Shown: positions 55,919-64,000 of the stretch, in pieces | Layout: each line of letters starts with the position of its first letter | Position numbering within the stretch: position 1 is the first letter of the stretch | Notes under the pieces: generated by a model | Told to the model about the DNA's origin: nothing | Database searches by the model: none | What the model saw: the letters and a program-made list of their open reading frames with translations, nothing else | Position numbers and translations under genes: made by a program | Assembly (NCBI GenBank): GCA_030544215.1 | Contig: JARZZO010000013.1 | Coordinates: 26,581,229-26,645,228, forward strand | DNA: 64,000 bases | Reading direction: 5' to 3' | Origin: Zantedeschia hybrid cultivar | Taxonomy: Eukaryota; Streptophyta; Magnoliopsida; Alismatales; Araceae

Positions 55919-58062
55919 TGATCATTCCAAATCGTGTGTCGTTAACCACTCATAAGAACGTTCATTCTAAATTTATTCGGCTCATGCAAATTAGATTTTG
56001 AAAATTAATAATGGTGAGTCTGAGTCGATCCACAGAGAGTTAAATTTTTAACTTTGAAAACTTTGGAATTTAATTAATCTAAAAATTGATGATTGTTTAG
56101 GATTTTTTAACGCTTTAGAATTCAATTATTCTAAAAATAACAACAACCTGAATTAACTAGTTATACTAAATGATTAATTACTTAATTAAACCATACACAA
56201 GCTAATTGACTAAAATTAAAAAGAAATCTAATTAACTAAACTAATTCCAACTAAACAAACAAACACCCCTAATGTAATGAAGAAATAAGTATTAACTGAA
56301 TAAAAGTTGAACAATACTCTCATTAATTACTAACCTTTTAACAGTAACAACACTTATCTAAACTAACAAAAATAATTAATGAAAAATTAAGTAAACAAAC
56401 GTATGCAGCAAATAGAGGCTTGGAGAAGGCTTCTGCGTGTGGAGCGGCTCACTGGACCGCGAGGGGGTGCGCTGTTGGAGCGGCTTGACGCAGCTGCTGG
56501 CCGGCGCTGGTGTTCGCTGGAGATGCTTCAGGCTGGCGCGTGGACGTCCGTGCATGCATGCACGTTAGAGGGTAGGAGGAGGTCGGCGGTAGGCGTGGAT
56601 GCCGTGCGTTGGTGTAGCTGATACGTGGAGGTGCAGCGCGTAGGGGCTCGCTGGCTGCTCGCTGGAGGGACGTAAACGGCATGCATGCGCTGGGGTGGCG
56701 CGTGGAGGCCCGTGGGATGCGCTGGGGTGGCGCGTGGAGGCCCGTGGGATGCGCTGGGGCGCTGTTGGCTCGCGCAGGTGCGTGCTGCTGGCTTGGTGCG
56801 TTGGTGGAGCCAGGAAACCGGGGAGAGAGAGACGTGGAAGAGAGAAGGAGATGGCAAGGAGAGGCTGAAAGGAGAAAGATAAAACGGAGAGAGAGAAAGA
56901 GATATCGAGAGACTGAAGCGTGTGGGCGAGGAGAGAACTGAGAAGGGAGAAAAGGGAGAGAGAGAAAAAGGAAACTGGAGACAGAGGGAGGAAGATAAGA
57001 GAGAGGGGGAGTCTGCCGGGAGAGAGAGCAAAGGAGAGAGGCTAAAAGGAGAAAGATAAAATGGAGAGAGAGAAAGAGAGATCGAGAGAGAGAAGCGTGT
57101 GGGAGAGGAGAGAACCGAGAAGGGAGAAAACGGAGAGAGAGGGAGGAAGAGAAAAGGAGATGGCAAGGAGAGGCTGAAAGGAGAAAGATAAAACGGAGAG
57201 AGAGAAAGAGAGATCGAGAGAGAGAAGCGTGTGGGAGAGGAGAGAACTGAGAAGGGAGAAAACAGAGAGAGAGAAAAAGGAAACTGGAGAGAGAGGGAGG
57301 AAGAGAAGAGAGAGGGTGAGTCTGCCGGGAGAGAGAGCAAAGGAGAGAGGAGTGGGTGACTGAGAGAGGGAGCTGTGGAGGGAGGAAGAGAAGAGAGAGG
57401 GAGGAAGAACCGGCTGCGGGAGGGGAAGCCGAGAAAGAGAAGGAGTGGGAGAAAACCGTGGCTGGGAAACTGGAGAAGGAGAAGGAATTTCGCGGTTTGG
57501 GAAACTGGAGAGAAAGAAGGAATCAGCGGGCGAAAGAGAGGCTGCGGGAGAAGTCTTTTTAAAGAGAAGGGAGGGGAGGTTTTTTTTTAAAAAAAATAGA
57601 AAAAGAAAGTGGGCTTTAAGAAGACGGCTGGCCCTTCTTGGCCATGGAATTAGGGCAACACTAGGGTCTCAAATGATGTTTTTACCCCTGCTTTAATCTT
57701 TCGGACAAAATGAAGTCGAATTTATTGAAATTTGAATCCTAGACCTCTCCCAAATTTCTAGAAACTCCACCAACTGCACTACGTCATCGGCATGTCCTAT
57801 TCACATAGAATAAATATAAATTAGCATATTATCATTAAAAAATCATTATATTTATTTATTTCGTCTCGGTTTGTCGAAAAACCGCAAATGCGCTATACTC
57901 CATTAATCACATGAAATGACGATGTTTTTAAGTCAGAATTTGACGAAATTGGTACCGTTGGACTTGGTACGCAATTATCTATCATTTCATGCTATTTTAC
58001 AGATAAAAACGTGAGTATGATGCATATGATTGCCCTTAAATGATCAATTTAACACTTTATCA
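55919..58062 (-). repeat. Athila 5' LTR (2144 bp)
   Basis: The same boundaries and blocks as the 3' LTR. It carries an extra tandem copy of about 31 bp (GCGCTGGGGTGGCGCGTGGA phrase, about 56687-56750) and scattered substitutions, several of them C/T or G/A at CG sites. Confidence 0.95.
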
Positions 58063-58744
58063 GTGCTCAAATTAGGGTGTGATTATCATGAAAATTTATG
58101 TTGATTATGTGACAAATAAACCTATTAAAAACTAGGTGAATGTGATCGCCAGAAACTTTTGACTAAAAAGTTACAAAAGAAAAGATTGATCGCCTACCTG
58201 TTTGACTTTGTTCTTGCTTTGGATGCTTATGGGGCTTTGAGGATTGTCCAGATTTTTCTTGTTGTTGATTCTCTCCTCTTGATCTTCTTTGTACCTTGCA
58301 AAAGACAAAAATGAAAAAAAATAATAAGAACTCAAGCAGAGGTAGTATCTATTTTAATGAAGATTCTAATCATGCAACTTGAACAAAGAACTCACTTGTT
58401 TTGATGGTCTTTTAAACCCCTTAAAATATGGATTGAAAAATAATGCTAGTGAGTGTGTATTGCATGGAGTGATGTGATGAATGAGATTTTGATCTAGTAT
58501 GATGATGAAACCAACAGAGATTAATAAAAAGAACTAATTTGGATGGCCCCTGGTAAGCCTTGGTTCTTGAAAGCTCTTGAATGGACGAAGATTGGATGAA
58601 GAAAGGATGCAGACTCCTAGAAGTAGCAGCGCTTCAATCCTTCAGCGTTTGGACGTCGTCTCCTTCTTGGATCACTCAGTAATCACCAATTATCACTGAT
58701 CTTTCATAAATTATCACTAACTTTTTAATGACCAAGGGGTTGGG

Positions 58745-58754
58745 TATTTATAGG
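58745..58754 (-). promoter_or_regulatory. TATA-box-like CCTATAAATA, copy 1
   Basis: The minus strand reads CCTATAAATA, a strong plant TATA-box form, about 110 bases downstream (minus sense) of the first hairpin. Copy 2 has the same box at 62497-62506, 97 bases from its hairpin. No transcript evidence. Confidence 0.5.
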
Positions 58755-58863
58755 CTTAAGTTCACACATCTTCGGTTATTAACAGATTAACATAGAAGAG
58801 TTTGAAGTTAATCCAACTAATAAACAGATAAACACAACCTAATTCATCATTATCTGTAATTAT

Positions 58864-59160
58864 CTAAAACGCGTCGCCCATAGGAAACGTCTTTTAGACT
58901 AATTAAGATAAGGATATACATTGAGAAGAAGAGACAAAATCGGTTTAGGAAACCTAAATGGCGTCGTGCATGGCAGACATTTTTTAGTTTATTAAGAAAT
59001 TAATTAAAAATCAGATTAATAATCAAAATAAGAATAAACTCTAAATGGCGTCTACACAGGTCGACGTCTTTTAGAATCTTTCATATTTGATTAAAAATCT
59101 GAGTTAAAATGAATTTCATTAATAAACTTAAATTATGTCTGTCTGACCGACGTCATTTAG
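58864..59160. repeat. Hairpin group, copy 1
   Basis: Hairpins at 58864-58897 (CTAAAACGCGTC ... AACGTCTTTTAG), 58953-58987, 59041-59074 (CTAAATGGCGTC ... GACGTCTTTTAG) and a decayed one ending at 59160 (GACGTCATTTAG). Spacing is about 88-90 bases. The same arm sequences occur in the solo LTR at 42609-44942. Confidence 0.85.
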
Positions 59161-60330
59161 ATAATTAATTCAGAAAGATTAATAAAAATTAACTAATGAT
59201 TAAATATCATACCATTTTGAGGCATTATTATATGACATGAAATTTACTCAAAATGATGTCAAAATTAGCGTGTTTACAGTTGCCTCACCTTGGCATCGTC
59301 TTTGCAAGGGAGTGAAATGAAATGGAATGTACTGAAAAGGTGATGCCAAAGTGTGATGAGAGACGCTTTTAACATCACATGATTGAAATTTTTCTCAAAA
59401 TGATCAATGAAGATAACTCAAGGAATATCAATGGAATCAATCCTGTCTGGATGAAATAGACAAGGAAATAAAATAAGGTCGATCAACCTCCACAGATTGG
59501 GAAGTACCGCAAGTCAAAGACACTGCAGGTTTTATCATGGGAAGCGATTGCCAGCCAATGTGGACGTGCTACAGCCATGATGAATCTTTAAAAGAAAACA
59601 AGAAATGTTGGATAAAGAATCCAAGAAAGGATAGATTTCCGAGGATATCTTCAAGCGAACCTCAAAGATAATCAAGATACTTAATTCAGAATGGAATATT
59701 TCATATCATATTGGAATTATTTGATCGATGGTCTGAAACTTAATCAAGAATTAATTCTTATCACAATTATATCAAAGTCCTACATGATGCATGCTAGGCT
59801 AAAAGAAAAATATAAAATCAAATTAAACATAAATTAATCAAGGATAATATTGTTAAATTGTCATTAATGGGTCAAGATACCAATTCTTACAATTCAGTGC
59901 TAAGCAAAAGCTCGTTTATCCACGCACTGTTTTACAAAAATGGAACCATCGTCCTCACTAATTAACAATCCAATGGCTTATCCGTGTGATTAAGAATTCT
60001 CTGGAATTATCACTGTTTTTGTTGTAAGGGAACTCAAATTTCAGTTTCATCAGAACCACAAGGTCCTTGACATAATCTAATATATATTTAACATATAATA
60101 ATGCTAATGCAAATCAATTACATAAAGAAAAACAAGGATAAGGATAACCGTCTTTTTAGTCACGGTCGGGACTCATAAACTCCCATAGTAGGATCTTCTT
60201 TGAATTTTCAGCTTCATTTGGATTTTCGTGAATTTTTTGCACTTAAAAATCATCAGTAACTTCAAACAAATCATCATCTAAGCATGAAATCTGTAAAAAC
60301 ATTGAATTTCAGGTAAATAACAGAAAACAC

Positions 60331-60402
60331 TGAAACGCGTCGTGTCGCACCGACGCCATTAAGTCCAGTTAAAACACGTCGCTGTTCAATGACGCCTTTT
60401 AG
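60331..60402. repeat. Hairpin pair near the right part of copy 1
   Basis: TGAAACGCGTCG ... CGACGCCATTAAG (60331-60363) and TTAAAACACGTC ... GACGCCTTTTAG (60369-60402), back to back. The corresponding part of copy 2 is off window. Confidence 0.8.
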
Positions 60403-60568
60403 TCGCAGAAACAGGTTCTGGCTATGTTCAATCTAGATTCCAACTCCTTTCATGTATATGAAACTTTTGAGTTTATAGATTTCTGCACTTCAGCTTTGTG
60501 CCTTGTGTCTTTGATTCTTGTGCTTTGTACATTACTTAGCAAACATGTTAAGTATCTATTCAGGTTTA

Positions 60569-60633
60569 GCCCCTTGCCCGGTTAAATAACCGGCTACTTG
60601 ATCCTATCCTTGGTAGAAGGGTCAAGGGGCATA
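60569..60633. other. Nested inverted repeat
   Basis: TAGCCCCTTG (from about 60569) pairs with CAAGGGGCATA (from about 60622). Inside the loop is a second palindrome, CCGGTTAAATAACCGG (about 60579-60594). It might be a structured RNA or regulatory site. Confidence 0.5.
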
Positions 60634-60774
60634 GCCTTTATTAACAAAGGTGATAATAATTAAACTGAAAAAAATAACAGAGTAAGATGCAACATACAAG
60701 CATACAAATGCTCGCTGAAAATAAAGGAATGAAGCACACTAAATGCTACAAACAGATGCTAATTGAAATATTTT

Positions 60775-61045
60775 TGATTTTTTTGAAATATTCATTTTGT
60801 TTGGGTTTTGGAACGTGTATATTTTTGGATTTTGACATGTCTATTTTTTTTTGGATTTTGAGATATGTATTTTTTTTGGATTTTGAAATATATATTTTTT
60901 TGGATTTTTGGAATATGTATTTTTTTGGATTTTGAAATGTGTATTTTTTTTTTGATTTTTAAAATATGTATTTTTTGGATTTTCAGATATATACTTTTCT
61001 TTGAATTTGAAATATGTATTTTTTTTGGATTTTGGGAATATTGTG
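60775..61045. repeat. T-rich minisatellite, period about 25-30 bp
   Basis: About ten imperfect copies of TTTTTTTGGATTTTGAAATA followed by TGTAT. The open frames rich in Phe, Trp, Ile and Leu here are produced by the repeat. Confidence 0.88.
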
Positions 61046-61765
61046 TAAACTAAAAGACCAGCATGGTACTCAGATCAAAAGAATATATTCATTTATTAAC
61101 TTAATTCTCAAATTGTTCTTTAATAATCTAACCTAGACCCATCGTGCTTGAACTTGTGTTTCCATTTGTGATCCTATTTGATGATTTGATCCTTAGTCAA
61201 TCTAAGCCGTTCCTTAAGCTTGGAGTACGCCTCTTTAGAAAGAAAGGAAGAATTGGTTTAGAAAGCCCACGAGAAGGTTCCAGAGACCCACAAAAGTTGT
61301 TCCTTCTCATCTTAATATTTATTGGGATTTGGTCATTTTCTTTCCGAGGTATTTATCGACCTTGCGTTTCCTTTTCATTTCAATTCATGGCCTTGATATA
61401 GCGTTTGTAGTGTAATGGCCTTTTAATTTGATGCTTCGCCTTTACCTTTTGTTTTTTCTTTTCCTTTTCTTTTCTTGGGATGGATCTCCCCCTTTTTTTT
61501 GTGACGGCCTCCTACTAAGATGGCGGGTATTCTTGGTAGTCTATTCTAAGCCTCGTTCCGACATCGTGGGCTGAGTGTAAAAACATAATTTTTGTTTAAA
61601 AAGAATGAATTGCACTTTACACTTTTAGTCAAGCTTTCGATAACCTTTGGACTTGGCATCTCTTGTTACTCACGAACCAAACGTGTCAGTGTGTGTAGTA
61701 ATGCGTTTGAATTAAATTATCCAGACTGATAAGGGAATTTGAGTTTCTAAATTTTCTGATTCTAC
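61046..61765. other. Spacer between the two repeat copies, no recognised gene
   Basis: Mixed sequence with an 85-codon plus-strand open frame at 61144-61401 that has no known motif, and a T-rich stretch at 61440-61500. If the two repeat copies are LTRs, this and the minisatellite would be the whole internal region of a coding-free element, but I found no PBS or PPT. Confidence 0.4.
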
Positions 61766-64000
61766 TGTGTAGGTGCTTAGAATGACCGTATGATTAACAT
61801 GAAATATCTATGTTATTTAGTGTAAACTAACCTATTAAAAACAGCAACTAAAGTGCAGTGATCGCCAGAAACTTTTAACTTAAAAAAAGTTTCAAAAGAG
61901 ATATGATCGCCTACTTTTCAAACGCGGAAGATTGAGTCCTTGGTTCCCCTTCCTCAGCCGGCTGAAGAAAGAGAGCCCTTTCTTTGCTTCTTTGTTCTTG
62001 CTGTGGAATTTGAGGTTGAGGATCATCCAGAAGTCTTTTTGGCTTTGAGCTTGATTTCCCCCTTTTGAATCTCTCGTTGTTGTTGAGTGCAGCAGAGACA
62101 GAAACAGAAAACGAAGGAACAATGATGAGAATTTAAGTAGAAGCAGTATCTGAACTAATCATGATGTTAAGCATATTTAAAACAGCAAACTTACTTTTTT
62201 AAATGGCTTTGAAACCCCTTAGATCAAGTAGGTTTTTGAAAGATTGTGCTGTGGTGTGTGTTTGCATGAAGTGAATATGAAGAATGAAACTAATGAAGAT
62301 GAAAATGAAAATGCAGTAATGAAAAACTTATGCCCAGTCGGTTGAAGCTTTGAAAGGATGAAGATCTTGAAAGGGACGCCGACTTCTGGAAATGGCAGCG
62401 CTCCGGCGTTCCGACGTTGCTTCAATCTTCAACTCGCTATGGCTCAACTCAACTCAATTATCTTCTCTTCTTTTTTTTACTCTTCAACATGCAGGGTATT
62501 TATAGGCATTTCTTGCGTTCGAGATTAACATTGAAAAATCCCGAATTTATCCATCTTAACCGACAGATAAATACTGATTAATTCATCTTTATCTGTAATT
62601 ATCTAAAACGCGTCCACCTTGGCTGACGCCTTTCAGATTAATTAAGATAAGGATAAATATCCGGGAAAACTTATCTTTATCTTTATTAGGTAAAACGCGT
62701 CCACTTGTGTAGACGTCTTTTACACTAATTAAGATAAGGATAAACATCCGGAAGAGAAGTTAAAATCACTTAGGAAACCTAAAACGCGTCGACCTTCACA
62801 GACGCCTTTTAGTTAATTAATTAATCAATTAAAATTCAAATTTAAACGTTAAAATAAGAATAAAGTCTAAATCGCGTCCACACAGGTCGACGTCTTTTAG
62901 AATTCTTCATATTTTAACTCAAATTTGAGCTAAAATCAATTCAATTGATTAACTTAAACACATCTGTTAAACCCGACACTTAAAAAGATTAATAAAAATT
63001 AATTAATGATTAATTATCAGACCATTTCGAGGCATTATTATATGATATGAAATTTACTCGAAATGACGTCAAAATTAGCGTGTCTACAGCTGCCTCACCT
63101 TGGCATCGTCTTTGCAAGGGAGTGAAATGGAATGGAATGTACTGAAAAGGTGATGCCAAGGTGTGATGAGACACGCTCTTAACATCACATGATTGGAATT
63201 TTTTCTCAAAATCATCAATGAAGATAGCTCAAGGAAATCAATGGAATTAATCCTGTCTGGATGAAGTAGACAAGGAAATAAAATAAGGTCGATCAACCTC
63301 CTCGGAGTGGGAAGTACCCCAGGTCGTAGACACTGTAGGTTTCATCATGGGGAGCGTTTGCCAGCCAATGTGGACGTGCTACAGCCATGATGGATCTTAA
63401 AAGAAAACAAGAATATTGGATAAAGAATCCAATCAAGGATAGAATTCCAAGGATATCTTCAGGCGAACCTCAAAGATTATCAAGATACTCAATTCAGAAT
63501 GGAATATTTCATATCATGTTGAAATTATTTAATTAATGGTCTGAAACTTAATCAATAATTAATTCTTATTACAATGATTTCAAAGTCCTACATGATGCAT
63601 GCTGGGCTAAAAGAAAAATATAAAGTCAAATAAAATATAAATTAATCAAGGATAATATTGTTAAATTGTTATTAATGAGTCAAGATACCAATTCTTGTAA
63701 TTCAGTGCTAAGCCGAAGCTCGTTTATCCACGCACCGTTTCACAAAAGCGGAACCATCGTCCCCACTAATTAACAATCCAACGGCCTATCCGTGCGATTA
63801 AGAATCCTCTGGAATTATCACTGTTTTTGTTGAAGGGGAACTCAAATTCCAGTTTCATCAAAACCACAAGGTCCTTGATATACTCTAATAAATATTTAAT
63901 ATATAGTAATGCAAATGATTTACATGGAATAGTACAAGGATAGAAATAACCGTCTTTTTAGCCACGGTTGGGACTTGAATTCCACAATGGGATTTTCTTG
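61766..64000 (-). repeat. Right-hand repeat, copy 2 (cut by window end)
   Basis: Homologous to copy 1 from TGTGTAGGTGCTTAG onward, with many substitutions and indels, and continuing to the last base. It keeps the TATTTATAGG block (62497-62506), four hairpins and the TGCCTCACCTTGGCATCGTC block. Non-coding. Confidence 0.7.
62603..62900. repeat. Hairpin group, copy 2
   Basis: Hairpins at 62603-62636 (CTAAAACGCGTC ... GACGCCTTTCAG), 62690-62723 (GTAAAACGCGTC ... GACGTCTTTTAC), 62779-62812 (CTAAAACGCGTC ... GACGCCTTTTAG) and 62867-62900 (CTAAATCGCGTC ... GACGTCTTTTAG). Start-to-start spacing is 87, 89 and 88 bases. In the second one the outermost pair is changed on both sides (G...C instead of C...G). 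Confidence 0.88.

Larger units (their letters stand above)
46022..58062 (-). mobile_element. Complete Athila-type Ty3/gypsy retrotransposon (12,041 bp)
   Basis: Two LTRs (46022-48153 and 55919-58062), tRNA-Asp-like PBS, leader, gag, pol (PR-RT-RH-IN), a roughly 1.2-kb non-coding 3' region and a PPT, flanked by the target duplication GTGCT (46017-46021 and 58063-58067). The order RT-RH-IN defines gypsy. The Athila lineage is indicated by the PBS TGGCGTCGTTGCCGGAGA, the protease text LLDLGANVNLLP and the RT block VFMDDFSIFG (family knowledge). There is no env-like ORF. The LTRs are very similar by eye, so it is a fairly recent insertion, yet the gag-pol frame has at least four disabling changes. 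Confidence 0.95.
58063..60640 (-). repeat. Right-hand repeat, copy 1 (long LTR or duplicated segment)
   Basis: Non-coding. Matches copy 2 in order: CGCCAGAAACTTTT (58147 against 61863), the TATTTATAGG promoter-like block, the hairpin group, TGCCTCACCTTGGCATCGTC then TTTGCAAGGGAGTGAAATG (59282 against 63092), TCATGGGAAGCGATTGCCAG, and GATAACCGTCTTTTTAGTCACG (about 60142 against 63944). The offset is 3.72-3.81 kb. The right end is not defined because copy 2 is cut by the window end. The first bases, GTGCT, are the right target duplication of Athila. Confidence 0.7.

Noticed and set aside
60687..61053. Phe/Trp/Ile-rich small proteins
   Set aside because: Translation of the T-rich minisatellite in two frames.

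Overview
This window is from a flowering-plant nuclear genome, and almost all of it is transposable-element DNA. The evidence is LTR retrotransposons of two plant lineages: Copia of the Angela/BARE type, primed by initiator Met tRNA, and Ty3/gypsy of the Athila type, primed by a tRNA-Asp-like site. There are also fold-back/MITE-like elements, AT- and purine-rich simple repeats, and no convincing host gene. I cannot name the species. No rRNA, tRNA, CRISPR array or intact host coding gene was seen.

Layout. 1-7317: a minus-strand Copia element (Copia-1) whose 3' end lies off the left edge; its gag, integrase and RT/RNase H are broken, and its 5' LTR (5758-7317) is complete. 7318-22186: gene-poor spacer with an old degenerate Athila-like LTR (about 7690-9485), a possible short LTR, a diverged AT-rich repeat (12061-12365), a tandem cluster of related MITE-like units (15055-16920), three fold-back elements (16947-17318, 18499-18821, 19070-19538), a pyrimidine-rich tract and a set of GGTCGACCG-type palindromes. 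22187-46011: a nested block of Copia elements. Copia-2 (22977-29628) has one open frame of 1202 codons with five in-frame stops. Copia-3 is a leader plus LTR (29629-33307). Copia-4 (33308-44984) is a gag/integrase remnant with a long leader and LTR. Copia-5 (35325-38768, plus strand, 5-bp target duplication) lies inside the Copia-4 leader, and a solo LTR (42609-44942, target duplication TACAC) lies inside the Copia-4 LTR. 44985-46011 is a fragment of another Copia LTR.

46022-58062 is an essentially complete 12.0-kb Athila element (minus strand) with two LTRs, PBS, gag-pol, PPT and the 5-bp target duplication GTGCT. It is inserted 10 bp inside the edge of another repeat (46012-46021 continuing at 58068), which recurs about 3.75 kb further on (61766 to the window end) and looks like a long LTR or a segmental duplication.

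Two signals go beyond ordinary retrotransposon anatomy. First, about eighteen copies of a 33-35 bp hairpin (arms close to CTAAAACGCGTC / GACGCCTTTTAG, variable loop) occur in the solo LTR and in both copies of the right-hand repeat; in the latter they lie just upstream of a minus-strand CTATAAATA box. Second, the Copia leaders share two small hairpins just upstream of gag, one with a compensatory base-pair change, and a motif (CTTGTGGATAGCACAACAA) repeated at nearly fixed spacing in different elements. These are candidates for cis-acting RNA or promoter elements.
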